From assembly GCA_035318985.1 (NCBI GenBank), contig DATHDP010000080.1, forward strand, positions 1 through 52,940: 52,940 nucleotides of DNA, in the 5' to 3' direction. The translations under genes were made by a program, and so were the position numbers. Below, piece by piece: positions 44,047 through 52,632 of the stretch. The stretch's first letter is position 1. Each line of letters begins with the position of its first letter. This DNA comes from VBAS01 sp035318985. GTDB lineage: Bacteria > Bacteroidota > Bacteroidia > Chitinophagales > Chitinophagaceae. The notes below the pieces were generated by a model. That model searched no databases, had not been told where the DNA came from, and was given only the letters and a program-made list of their open reading frames with translations.

Positions 44047-44790
44047 ATGGAAGTTCATCATCATGCACATACGCCAAGAAAAAAATGGACCCATTATTTC
44101 TGGGAGTTCCTGATGTTGTTCCTTGCCGTGTTTTGCGGCTTCCTCGCAGAATACGCTTTAGAACATAAAATTGAAAAAGACAGGGAAAAGCAATTTATAA
44201 GTTCACTGGTGGATGATATAAAGGCTGACATTCTTCAATTGAATTCTGTCATTCAAAAAAGAGACGAGAAAATTCAACGTCTTGATTCATTACTTCTACT
44301 GATCAACTTACCCGATTTTGCAAACTACGGGAGTGATATTTATTTTAATGCGATCCATACTGCACGATTGGCGGATATCAAGTTTACTGCAAATGATGGA
44401 ACGCTATTGCAACTAAAAAATTCGGGAGGGTTGCGATTGATCCGAAACCGCGCCGTAGTAGACAGCATTGCTCATTATGATGTAAGCGTACGCAATCTCG
44501 AGGAACTTGGTCAACAGGAAATGCTGATAGCCCACGACTACCGTACGATCGCTAAACGGGTTTTTAATTCCCTCGTTTTTGATAGAATGCTGGATGAAAA
44601 TAATATCTCACACCGACCTCCTGGCAACCCTCCACTTCTTACTTTCAATAAACAAGATCTCGGGGATCTGAATTTTGCTATTTACACGATAAAACTTATC
44701 GTCAAAGGAATGCGCCGGGATTCACGGAAACTATTACAACAAGCGACGAATTTATTAGCTACAATAAATAAGGCATATCACCTGGAATAA
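44047..44790 (+). CDS. MEVH-family membrane protein, copy 25
   Basis: This copy has 247 residues. The leader is MEVHHHAHT, shared as protein with copy 26 but written with different His codons (CAT CAT CAT against CAC CAC CAC). The fourth-last base of the invariant start ATGGAAGTACAT is changed to T here. It belongs to the copy 5 subgroup: DIYFNAIHTARL, LLQLKNSGGLRLIRN, DYRTIAKRVFNSLVFDRM and NPPLLTFNKQDL. It ends in NKAYHLE, with Ala for Glu. Confidence 0.89.
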   Translation: MEVHHHAHTPRKKWTHYFWEFLMLFLAVFCGFLAEYALEHKIEKDREKQFISSLVDDIKADILQLNSVIQKRDEKIQRLDSLLLLINLPDFANYGSDIYFNAIHTARLADIKFTANDGTLLQLKNSGGLRLIRNRAVVDSIAHYDVSVRNLEELGQQEMLIAHDYRTIAKRVFNSLVFDRMLDENNISHRPPGNPPLLTFNKQDLGDLNFAIYTIKLIVKGMRRDSRKLLQQATNLLATINKAYHLE

Positions 44791-44794
44791 AATT

Positions 44795-45580
44795 ATGGAA
44801 GTACACCACCACGCACATACCTCACGAAAAAAATGGACACACTATCTCTGGGAATTTTTAATGCTTTTCCTGGCTGTGTTCTGCGGGTTCCTTGCAGAGA
44901 ATCAGCGGGAGCATATGATAGAAAGCCACAGGGTAAAAGAATCAATGAAAGAGGTCGTTGAGAATTTAAAATATGATACTGTTCGCTGTAGTAAAAATTC
45001 GGAATCAAATGTTGAGTACGCATTGGGGATAGATTCTCTGAGAAGCGAACTAAAAAAAACTATTGCAGGGCAAGCTAATGGTAACGCATTGTATTATTTT
45101 GTTATCCGCTATCTCGGAGAAATTGGCCAGGCAGTTTTTAATACCTCAGCGATCACTGAATTAAAAAATTCAGGTTCGTTGCGGTTAATAGAAAACAAAA
45201 AAATAGTTGTTGCCATGGCGGATTATTATGAGCGGAAAGTTTTTGCAGCAAAAGACATGATGCCTTCTAAAGAACAGGTTGATGCATTACAAAAATCATT
45301 AAATCAATTTTTTAGTTTTCTATACCTGGATAATTATATAGAAACTTTTTATAACAATAGGTCGAAAGAATATAATAACACTTACAATTACCGGGATATC
45401 CTTGAACATAAACCCGCTTTGCAATTACTAAATAATGAGCCAAAAGAATTGGAGAAACTTTATACACAAGTAAGTCAATTTGAAATACAGTTAAAAAAAT
45501 ATAACTTCTGGCTGCATCATAATAAAGAGGCAGCAGAAAAATTAATGGAAGAGATACAACAAGAATACCACCTGAAATAA
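44795..45580 (+). CDS. MEVH-family membrane protein, copy 26
   Basis: This copy has 261 residues. It has the leader MEVHHHAHTSRKKW and then ENQREHMIESHRVKESMKE, which lacks the usual REKQY. The core is ITELKNSGSLRLIEN, with Glu for Gln and an acidic residue after the Ile. The outer domain has aromatic, Asn-rich stretches (NRSKEYNNTYNYRDIL, KKYNFWLHHNKE). It ends in QQEYHLK. The gap from copy 25 is four bases. Confidence 0.88.
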   Translation: MEVHHHAHTSRKKWTHYLWEFLMLFLAVFCGFLAENQREHMIESHRVKESMKEVVENLKYDTVRCSKNSESNVEYALGIDSLRSELKKTIAGQANGNALYYFVIRYLGEIGQAVFNTSAITELKNSGSLRLIENKKIVVAMADYYERKVFAAKDMMPSKEQVDALQKSLNQFFSFLYLDNYIETFYNNRSKEYNNTYNYRDILEHKPALQLLNNEPKELEKLYTQVSQFEIQLKKYNFWLHHNKEAAEKLMEEIQQEYHLK

Positions 45581-45586
45581 AATTTT

Positions 45587-46336
45587 ATGGAAGTACATGC
45601 ACATGCTCATACTGCAAGAAAAAAATGGACACATTATTTCTGGGAGTTCTTTATGTTGTTTCTTGCCGTTAGCGCCGGGTTCCTCGTAGAAAACCAACGT
45701 GAACACTTTGTAGAACATCAACGTGCAAAAATATATGCAACTAACCTGTATGATGAATTAAAAAAAGACACGACGCAGTTAAATGATCTGTCCCGAAATC
45801 TTATGAACGTATCAAGTAAACTGGATACTTTTTGTATACTAATTAAAGAAGATCATAAACAAACCGTGACCAATGGAATGCTTTATTATTATAGCTCGTT
45901 TGTTACAAATGTTGAATATTTTTCTTCTAATAACACAACGATCGAGCAGCTCAAGAGCTCAGGCAACTTGAGGATCATGGGAAATAAGCTGGCTTATAAA
46001 ATAAGTGAGTATGATAGAAAAAACCATGAACTGGAAAAAGAATACAGTTTGTCAAAAGTGGAATTTTCAAAAATGGAAGACCTGCACTTTAAACTTTTTG
46101 ACATATATATATCGGAAAAAATGTTTGACGAACGAACTGTAAAGCCAAGAGATTCTGCTTTTCTTCTCACTAACTTACCCGTCAACAAAGAGCCGGGATT
46201 AATGAACCAGTATACAGGCTGGTTGAAGTTTGAGTCTGGTATATATAAATACCAGGCTAATCGTTATTTGGGGCAATTAAAAAAAATAGCAATGGAATTG
46301 CTTTCGATCTTGAAAGAGGAATATGACTTTAAATAA
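45587..46336 (+). CDS. MEVH-family membrane protein, copy 27
   Basis: This copy has 249 residues. The leader is MEVHAHAHT, found only here. The membrane segment is AVSAGFLVEN. The post-membrane NQREHFVEHQRAK and NLYDELKKD resemble copy 1 (NLYKEILAD). The core IEQLKSSGNLRIMGN departs from LRLI. The outer domain is rich in Lys and Glu (KNHELEKEYSLSKVEFSKME) and probably coiled coil. The tail has drifted to EEYDFK. Confidence 0.88.
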   Translation: MEVHAHAHTARKKWTHYFWEFFMLFLAVSAGFLVENQREHFVEHQRAKIYATNLYDELKKDTTQLNDLSRNLMNVSSKLDTFCILIKEDHKQTVTNGMLYYYSSFVTNVEYFSSNNTTIEQLKSSGNLRIMGNKLAYKISEYDRKNHELEKEYSLSKVEFSKMEDLHFKLFDIYISEKMFDERTVKPRDSAFLLTNLPVNKEPGLMNQYTGWLKFESGIYKYQANRYLGQLKKIAMELLSILKEEYDFK

Positions 46337-46341
46337 TTTTT

Positions 46342-47094
46342 ATGGAAGTACATGCACACTCACATACTCCACGAAAAAAGTGGACACACTATCTCTGGGA
46401 GTTTATAATGTTATTCCTTGCTGTGTTTTGTGGTTTTATGGCGGAAAACTTAAGGGAACACGAGATCAATAAAGACATAGAAAGGAACAATATAAAAAGT
46501 TTAGTAAGAAACCTGCGGGAGGATAGCAATCTTTTAGTTCGCTCTGTCAAAGTCAATGAGGAAAGATTCAACTATCTCGACAGCCTTATTTCTTTGAAGA
46601 ATAAAAATATCCCCGATGATGTTTTTCAAAAGGAGTTTATTTTTTATATGTTAAAGTTGGGATACCTCGACTACTTTGTATCCAATCAATCTACATTTAA
46701 GCAAATGCAATCTTCCGGCACTTTACGGCTTATCAGTGATCCAGGCGTATTAGATAGTATTTTAAATTACGAGAACAGTTATGAAGGGATCAAGCGACAG
46801 GAAGAGAGATGTTCAGCATGGTGGAATAAGTCAATTGAACAGGTGTCTTCTATAATTGATCTTACTCCTTTAGCCCACATGGCGCCAACTACTTTAATGG
46901 AAATTAAGATCGGAGATCTTGAAAATATTGATGCATCAGACGTTTCAAAAAATTTGCCCGCCCTTCGGTCATATTATAACTGGAGAGTTAACGAGAGAAT
47001 TGCTTTGGGCTATTATATTCAGTTTTTACATAAGCAGCTTTCTTATCTTGAAACATTGATCCCTTTTTTACAAAAACAATATCACCTGAAATAA
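46342..47094 (+). CDS. MEVH-family membrane protein, copy 28
   Basis: This copy has 250 residues. The membrane segment is AVFCGFMAEN, and the post-membrane helix is unusual (LREHEINKDIERNNIKSLVRNLRED). The core is FKQMQSSGTLRLISD, with Gln for Lys and Met for Leu. The outer domain carries EERCSAWWNK and several Tyr/Trp residues near the end (YYNWRVNER). It ends in QKQYHLK. RKK is encoded CGA AAA AAG. Confidence 0.88.
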   Translation: MEVHAHSHTPRKKWTHYLWEFIMLFLAVFCGFMAENLREHEINKDIERNNIKSLVRNLREDSNLLVRSVKVNEERFNYLDSLISLKNKNIPDDVFQKEFIFYMLKLGYLDYFVSNQSTFKQMQSSGTLRLISDPGVLDSILNYENSYEGIKRQEERCSAWWNKSIEQVSSIIDLTPLAHMAPTTLMEIKIGDLENIDASDVSKNLPALRSYYNWRVNERIALGYYIQFLHKQLSYLETLIPFLQKQYHLK

Positions 47095-47100
47095 ATTTTT

Positions 47101-47886
47101 GTGGAAGTACATACCCACTCCCATACTGAAAGAAAAAAATGGACCCATTATTTGTGGGAGTTCTTAATGCTGTTTCTTGCTGTCACATTAGGTTTCTTTG
47201 TAGAGAATCAGCGGGAACACCTTGTAGAAAATAAACGGGAAATAGTTTATATACATAGTTTTATTGAAGATCTGAAGCTCGATACCTCACAATTAAACGG
47301 ATTAATAGAACTACGAAAAAAGCGTATAAAAGAGCTTGATACTTTATTCCAGTTGTTAAGCAGTGATCAATACATGCAGGAAGGAGGATCAGTATACCGG
47401 CTTTATTCTTTTCCCTATTGGGACATCCTGCGTTTTTATCCTAACGACCGCACAATGCAGCAATTGAAAAACTCAGGTGGCCTGAGGCTTATCCGAAATC
47501 AAAAAGTCTCGGATATGATCATTAATTATGATGTATTGGTACGCAACAGAAAAGAGTATGAACCATTACAGGTTGATCTTGCAAATCAAATGAACAAGGA
47601 TATTGAAAAACTTATTGATCCTGTGCTGTTAAATAAGATACATCATCGGTCAGACAGTGTCGCCCAACTGGCCATTATAGAAGACTTGCAGATCGCAGAC
47701 ACTTTAATAGACATTCCTCAAAAAATAACAATTCCATCTATCGGAGTTGCAGATAAAAAGACGTTTCTAAAAAATCTTTATACTATTAAAGCTCTCTTTT
47801 TAGCATATATGCGAGCCAATTTGAGAGAAAGACAATTAGCCATCGACGCTTTGAAACTTATAAAACAAGAGTATCATCTTGAATAA
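47101..47886 (+). CDS. MEVH-family membrane protein, copy 29 (GTG start)
   Basis: This copy has 261 residues and is the last. It is the only one starting with GTG: the codons after it (Glu-Val-His-Thr-His) keep exact register, so the start is certain by comparison. The membrane segment is AVTLGFFVEN as in copies 8 and 20, and NQREHLVENKRE is as in copy 2. The core is NDRTMQQLKNSGGLRLIRN. The outer domain has an Ile/Asp-rich insertion (IIEDLQIADTLIDIPQK). It ends in KQEYHLE. A serine hydrolase gene follows after nine bases. Confidence 0.9.
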   Translation: MEVHTHSHTERKKWTHYLWEFLMLFLAVTLGFFVENQREHLVENKREIVYIHSFIEDLKLDTSQLNGLIELRKKRIKELDTLFQLLSSDQYMQEGGSVYRLYSFPYWDILRFYPNDRTMQQLKNSGGLRLIRNQKVSDMIINYDVLVRNRKEYEPLQVDLANQMNKDIEKLIDPVLLNKIHHRSDSVAQLAIIEDLQIADTLIDIPQKITIPSIGVADKKTFLKNLYTIKALFLAYMRANLRERQLAIDALKLIKQEYHLE

Positions 47887-47895
47887 AAAAATATA

Positions 47896-48960
47896 ATGAA
47901 AAACATATTTCTGTTTTTATTGATCATTTCGAACAACGCCTTTTCTCAGCAGGGAAAGCTGGATTCACTATTTGCTGCGCAAAAAGATTTTAGCGGTGTT
48001 GTATTAATTGCAGAAAATGGCAAATCTGTCTATCAAAAAGCATTTGGCTATCGTGAATTCGCAGATCAAATTCCTTTGCAAACAACAGACATTTTTGAAC
48101 TGGCTTCAGTTTCAAAGCAATTCACTGCCATGATCATCATGATACTGAAAGAAAAAGGACTGCTTAATTATGATGATTCTGTAAGTAAATATTTGGAGAT
48201 ACCATACAAAGGAATGACGATCCGCAATCTTCTTACACATACGAGCGGCTTACCCGATTACCAGGATATCATGGATAAATATTGGGATAAATCAAAAGTT
48301 GCCGGTAATCCTGATTGTATTGAGTATTTAAATAAGTATGCACCGTCAAAACATTTTGAGCCTGGAGATAAATATGAGTACAGCAATACTGGCTATATGT
48401 TGCTTGCAAGTATTGCAGAAAAAGCAAGTGGAAAAGATTTCATAGAAATGTGTCGCAAATGGATCTTCAAAGAATTAAAAATGAAAAGCACGGATATCAG
48501 AACACTGGAAGAAAAGAAAGCAACTAAGAACTTTGCGATCGGTCATATTTATGTTGAAGAAAGAAATAAATATGTACGTGCCGATTCATTCCCATCTTCT
48601 AACTATACAATTTGGCTGGGTAATCGAAAAGGCCCCGGCCGCATTAGTTCCACTGCTTCCGATCTGTTGAAATGGGATCAAGCTTTATATACAAACAAAC
48701 TTGTAAAGCAATCAACATTGCAAGATGCCTATACTCCGATGAAATTGAATGATGGAACTCTATCTAATTATGGTTTTGGGTGGGAATTAAGAAATGATCC
48801 TTCATTTGGAAAAATTGTTCAGCATAATGGCGATAATCCCGGGTATAAAACACAGATCATCCGGTATATTGATAAAAGGAAAACGATAATTCTTTTGAAT
48901 AATAATGCAACTAAAGATTTTGCTCTTATTCTAAAACAACTGGAAGGGATAATTAAATAA
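47896..48960 (+). CDS. Exported serine hydrolase, SxxK family
   Basis: This encodes 354 residues with a signal peptide (1-17, ending AFSQ). The catalytic motifs are S71-V-S-K74, Y162-S-N164 and H310-N-G312. It is a close paralogue of the hydrolase at 37230 without its C-terminal domain. It closes the + strand run, starting nine bases after copy 29, and is probably translated from the same messenger. It converges on the multicopper oxidase gene with two bases between stop codons. The substrate is not predictable from sequence alone. Confidence 0.88.
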   Translation: MKNIFLFLLIISNNAFSQQGKLDSLFAAQKDFSGVVLIAENGKSVYQKAFGYREFADQIPLQTTDIFELASVSKQFTAMIIMILKEKGLLNYDDSVSKYLEIPYKGMTIRNLLTHTSGLPDYQDIMDKYWDKSKVAGNPDCIEYLNKYAPSKHFEPGDKYEYSNTGYMLLASIAEKASGKDFIEMCRKWIFKELKMKSTDIRTLEEKKATKNFAIGHIYVEERNKYVRADSFPSSNYTIWLGNRKGPGRISSTASDLLKWDQALYTNKLVKQSTLQDAYTPMKLNDGTLSNYGFGWELRNDPSFGKIVQHNGDNPGYKTQIIRYIDKRKTIILLNNNATKDFALILKQLEGIIK

Positions 48961-48962
48961 AA

Positions 48963-50948
48963 TTATTCTTTTACACGTATCACCATATTGATAGGGGTTA
49001 AGAAGCCATACATGCTACTTACCCGGAACAAATATTCGCCAACCTTTTCCGGCGTGAATCCAAAATCAAGTGTTTGTCCCACAGAAACTGGTTGGTTTAG
49101 TGCTGGTCTTATTATTTGTTGATAAGAAGGAAGATCTGCTCCATCTTTCGCAAGAGGTTTCCAGTTTACCGGCTTATCGTTATGCATGATCGAAGTTTCA
49201 ATATCAGCCCAGCCCGCAGTGATATTAACTATGCGAAAGTGATAGTTAATTCCTTTTTTCATATACAAAGTATCTGGTTGTTTTTTCCCGTTCACAAAAA
49301 CTATACCCACATTATTTTCTCCAAAAATTATTACTTTGTTTTTATCAATGTCATAATTTTCTTTCGTGTCCTTTACTATTATAGCACCATACATACCTGC
49401 AAATAATTGTTGGTTGTGCATGTGAGTATGATAAATAAAAGTACCTGAACGGGGCGGTCGCATATGCACTATAAATGAATCACCGGGTTGAAGGATAGGG
49501 GCAAGCATAGTTTTAAAATTGCCCCAACCGGATACGCCATCAAAATAACTGTCGATCTCCAATCCATGCCAGTGAACAGTAGTTGCTTCTTTTAATTTGT
49601 TGATCACTTTTATTGCTACAGGCTCATCACGATTCAATATGATCGATGGTCCCGGAATACTAACATTTTCATTAGCGGTATGATTGCCTTCCAATAAAAT
49701 AAATCCATTTCCTGTTGTAGAATCACACCAATTTGGTTTTTCTTTTACGATCAGTGTAAGATTTCGTTCTTTTAATTTTTCAAACTTTTCCAGTTTCCAA
49801 TTTTTACCAGAGGGTAATATTTGCAATCCCATAATAAGCCCACCCATTCCATTTATTACATGGTCATGCAGATCTTTTGGATCCATTTCTTCCATCTTAG
49901 GTTTTTTTCGCAGAAACGATTCGGGTGCAATATGAAAGATAGTATGACAATGAAATAACCAGCCACCCGGTCTTTCAGGTACCCATTTCATTGACATCGT
50001 TTCGCCGGGGTTCAACAGTTCCGTTACTGCTTTATGAATACTTTCCTTATCGGAGGCAGAATCTTTATATAAATTTCCATGACTATTTACAGTATAATAA
50101 AAACCGTGCAGGTGCATTGGGTGCTGCTGATTACTTGCGTTGATCACTTTCCAGGTTACTTCTTCTCCCTCTTTATAAGTAAGTCGTTCAGTAAACGGCC
50201 ACGACAATCCATTAATAGAAGCTTGCTCTTGTGTAGTGGAATCAAATTTTATATTGTTATTCCACAAGCTTATCATCATGATCCGCTCTTTCGGATCCGG
50301 TTTTTTACCAGCGGGATCAATAATGAATGCGCCGAATAACTGGCTATCTGTAAAGTGCGGAAGTATCAATCCAAAAAAATCTAGATTATCACTCGCTGAT
50401 GATCTATAAAAATAAGTACCGGGTTGTCCGGCCTTAAACGTTACTTCATACGTTGCACCTGGTTGAATGATGATACTGTCTCCGGCAACAGCAGGTCTTG
50501 AACAAAAGCCATGCAGCGTCATTGCAGTATCCAGTTTATTTTGAATAGTTGCTTTGATGATCGTTCCTTCCGGTACACGAATAGCCGGTCCGGGTAATTG
50601 CAATGGCTTTCCTTTTTCTGCAAACGCATAAACATGGATGCCCTGGCCTTCATGTGTTTCAGGAAACCACATACCTTCTCTTGCTTCAAGTTCTATTGTA
50701 AGAACTCCATCTTTTAAAATACCGGCTAATTGTTTATTATCATTAGTAAAAATTTCTTCAGTGCCGGGAGGTGTTGGAAAGAATTGTTTATCAGGAGCAC
50801 AGCCTATTGCTTTTATTTGAGAAGCATTGGGGCTTTCAGTAAAATAGTTAGTAGTAGCATCGGCAAGCAATACAGTATGCGACTTACTGAATGCAATTAA
50901 AACCAATACTATGACCAAAAAGGTGGTTAGGCCAAGTAGCTTGTTCAA
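48963..50948 (-). CDS. Multicopper oxidase with permuted copper-site order
   Basis: This encodes 661 residues. No in-frame ATG precedes residue 93, so a TTG start at 50948, just before a hydrophobic export signal or anchor (residues 5-20), is the likeliest choice. It has cupredoxin domains in the order: a first domain with degenerate copper motifs (LHGFCSRP at 145-152, YFYRSSA at 179-185); a middle domain with HPMHLHG (276-282) and HCHTIFH (333-339); and a C-terminal domain with HWHG (459-462) and HTHMH (507-511). In classic laccases the HWH/HTH half comes first and the HCH half last, so the order is reversed here. All ligands for a type 1 and a trinuclear centre appear present. It should oxidise metal ions or phenols outside the cytoplasm. 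Confidence 0.88.
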   Translation of the reverse strand: MNKLLGLTTFLVIVLVLIAFSKSHTVLLADATTNYFTESPNASQIKAIGCAPDKQFFPTPPGTEEIFTNDNKQLAGILKDGVLTIELEAREGMWFPETHEGQGIHVYAFAEKGKPLQLPGPAIRVPEGTIIKATIQNKLDTAMTLHGFCSRPAVAGDSIIIQPGATYEVTFKAGQPGTYFYRSSASDNLDFFGLILPHFTDSQLFGAFIIDPAGKKPDPKERIMMISLWNNNIKFDSTTQEQASINGLSWPFTERLTYKEGEEVTWKVINASNQQHPMHLHGFYYTVNSHGNLYKDSASDKESIHKAVTELLNPGETMSMKWVPERPGGWLFHCHTIFHIAPESFLRKKPKMEEMDPKDLHDHVINGMGGLIMGLQILPSGKNWKLEKFEKLKERNLTLIVKEKPNWCDSTTGNGFILLEGNHTANENVSIPGPSIILNRDEPVAIKVINKLKEATTVHWHGLEIDSYFDGVSGWGNFKTMLAPILQPGDSFIVHMRPPRSGTFIYHTHMHNQQLFAGMYGAIIVKDTKENYDIDKNKVIIFGENNVGIVFVNGKKQPDTLYMKKGINYHFRIVNITAGWADIETSIMHNDKPVNWKPLAKDGADLPSYQQIIRPALNQPVSVGQTLDFGFTPEKVGEYLFRVSSMYGFLTPINMVIRVKE

Positions 50949-51012
50949 GTGTTTAACTATATGCTTGAAAAGATATGCTTTAATCCAACGATAACTTGTT
51001 AACCGTAAAGTA

Positions 51013-52632
51013 TTATTTTTTATTACCTTTTATCCCAGCAGCAGTCTCGATTTCTTTAGGCACTTCTCTTATATGATATTCCTGTATCAACGGCGGATTT
51101 TCAGGTGAAAGAGTAAAGTAGATCTCAATATTTGTATTCTCACCTTCAATGATAAATGAACCCCGAAGTTGATTGTCTGGTTTTACTTCTTTTACTGAAA
51201 TAATCTTTCCTGCTTTTGCATAAAGATCTCTTGCATATTTTTTCAATGTGTCAATTGGATAATCAGGAAAGAAATTCTCAGCAAAGATCCCGCTTTGTTC
51301 CGCATTATTCCAGTCAGGTAAAATTTTCACCAGGTCATTTTTTCTTTGTTCTAAAATTTTTGATGGAGATAACTGCATCGGTTGCAATTGGGCGATCTTA
51401 ACAATTGTATCAAGTACTTTAAGATTTACAAAACCCATTGGTGAATAGGTGCGGTTAGCAAATGAAACAATGCCAATTCCATAATCGGGCATGATGCGCC
51501 ACTGGCTTCCAAAACCGGGCAAGCCACCGCTGTGAGCAATATATGTTTTGCCATCACAATCTTTTAACCAGCCCAATCCAAAACAGTAAGCTGTTGTGAC
51601 CGCACATATTCTTCCATTTGGAAAAGTGTAATTAGGATTAAACCCATTCCATCTCCACGGATGATGCATTTCTCTTACTGAGCTTCTTTTAACTGGTCCG
51701 TTATCTGGTGCATTATTGGGTGGCCATGCAGAAAGATGAAATGCCATATAGTTTGCGAATTCATCAATGGAAGAGATCATGGCGCCCATTGCACCCCAGC
51801 TTCCGTCTTTTGTATCATGTAAAAGAGTTTCTTCATTCCACTTTTCATTTAACCACCTATAACCATGTGCTAATTTATCCGGAGCCACATCAGCATATTC
51901 GTAAGTTGTTGTTTTCATTCCCAATGGTTCCAGGATATTTTTTTTGATATAATCCTGGTACCGCATCCCTGAAACCGTAGTGATAATTTTTCCCAGCAAT
52001 GCAAAACCAAGATTGCTGTATTCATAGGCAATACCCGGTGGATTACTAAATGAAAGTTGTTTGCCGATCAATTCGAGAAGGTCTTTATCTGTATCTGCAA
52101 GCTGACGATCTCCCCATGGATTATCTTCAGGAAAACCTGCGCTATGTGATAATAAATGACGGACTGTGATATGCGGTGCATCTGCAGTTGGATATTTTAA
52201 ATTCTTTAATTCAGGAATGTAGAAATAAGCAGGATCATCCAAATTCAATTTTCCTTCATCACGCAATTTTAGAATTGCCATTGCTGCAAAACTTTTACTC
52301 ATGCTTGCAATACGAAATAAAGAAGATGAGGTAACAGGAATTTTCTTTTCGATATCGGTATAACCAATATTCCCTTTGTAAACTAATTTACCATCTACTA
52401 CTAGTCCATAAGCAACGCCGGGTAAATGGTTTGAATCCGCATAATCTTTAAAAATTTTATCGATGATGGGAAAAGCCTGCATTATTTTTTCCATTCGGCC
52501 AGAATCGGCAAAAGTTGCAGATTGATAAGCCGGATCAAAATTGACAGTTGCTATACTGCTGCTTGCAGTTTTATTTTGGTCACAAGAGGTTAATGCAATT
52601 GTAATGAGTAGCAGTGATAAAACTTTATTCAT
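51013..52632 (-). CDS. Lipoprotein serine hydrolase, SxxK family
   Basis: This encodes 539 residues. The lipobox LTSC (Cys17) predicts a membrane-attached lipoprotein. The catalytic motifs are S110-M-S-K113, Y205-S-N207 and H367-S-G369. A C-terminal region of about 130 residues (410-539) has no recognisable domain. Its ATG lies inside the last codons of the upstream TPR gene (8-base overlap), indicating translational coupling. It differs from the three hydrolases in the array by its lipid anchor, long insert (residues 295-350) and strand. Confidence 0.88.
   Translation of the reverse strand: MNKVLSLLLITIALTSCDQNKTASSSIATVNFDPAYQSATFADSGRMEKIMQAFPIIDKIFKDYADSNHLPGVAYGLVVDGKLVYKGNIGYTDIEKKIPVTSSSLFRIASMSKSFAAMAILKLRDEGKLNLDDPAYFYIPELKNLKYPTADAPHITVRHLLSHSAGFPEDNPWGDRQLADTDKDLLELIGKQLSFSNPPGIAYEYSNLGFALLGKIITTVSGMRYQDYIKKNILEPLGMKTTTYEYADVAPDKLAHGYRWLNEKWNEETLLHDTKDGSWGAMGAMISSIDEFANYMAFHLSAWPPNNAPDNGPVKRSSVREMHHPWRWNGFNPNYTFPNGRICAVTTAYCFGLGWLKDCDGKTYIAHSGGLPGFGSQWRIMPDYGIGIVSFANRTYSPMGFVNLKVLDTIVKIAQLQPMQLSPSKILEQRKNDLVKILPDWNNAEQSGIFAENFFPDYPIDTLKKYARDLYAKAGKIISVKEVKPDNQLRGSFIIEGENTNIEIYFTLSPENPPLIQEYHIREVPKEIETAAGIKGNKK

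Noticed and set aside
13285..47886. Regular repeat spacing of about 750 bases, as in a giant tandem DNA repeat or CRISPR-like array
   Set aside because: The repeat units are full coding genes; only the first about 120 bases of each are similar and bodies differ, so this is a gene family.
13285..47886. Diversity-generating retroelement as the source of variation
   Set aside because: No reverse transcriptase, no template/variable repeat pair and no adenine-specific substitution pattern was seen; differences are spread over the whole outer domain.
13285..47886. Polymorphic toxin with an immunity-gene array
   Set aside because: No toxin, Rhs, VgrG or contact-dependent inhibition gene is in the window, and membrane-anchored copies with a constant leader do not match known immunity arrays.
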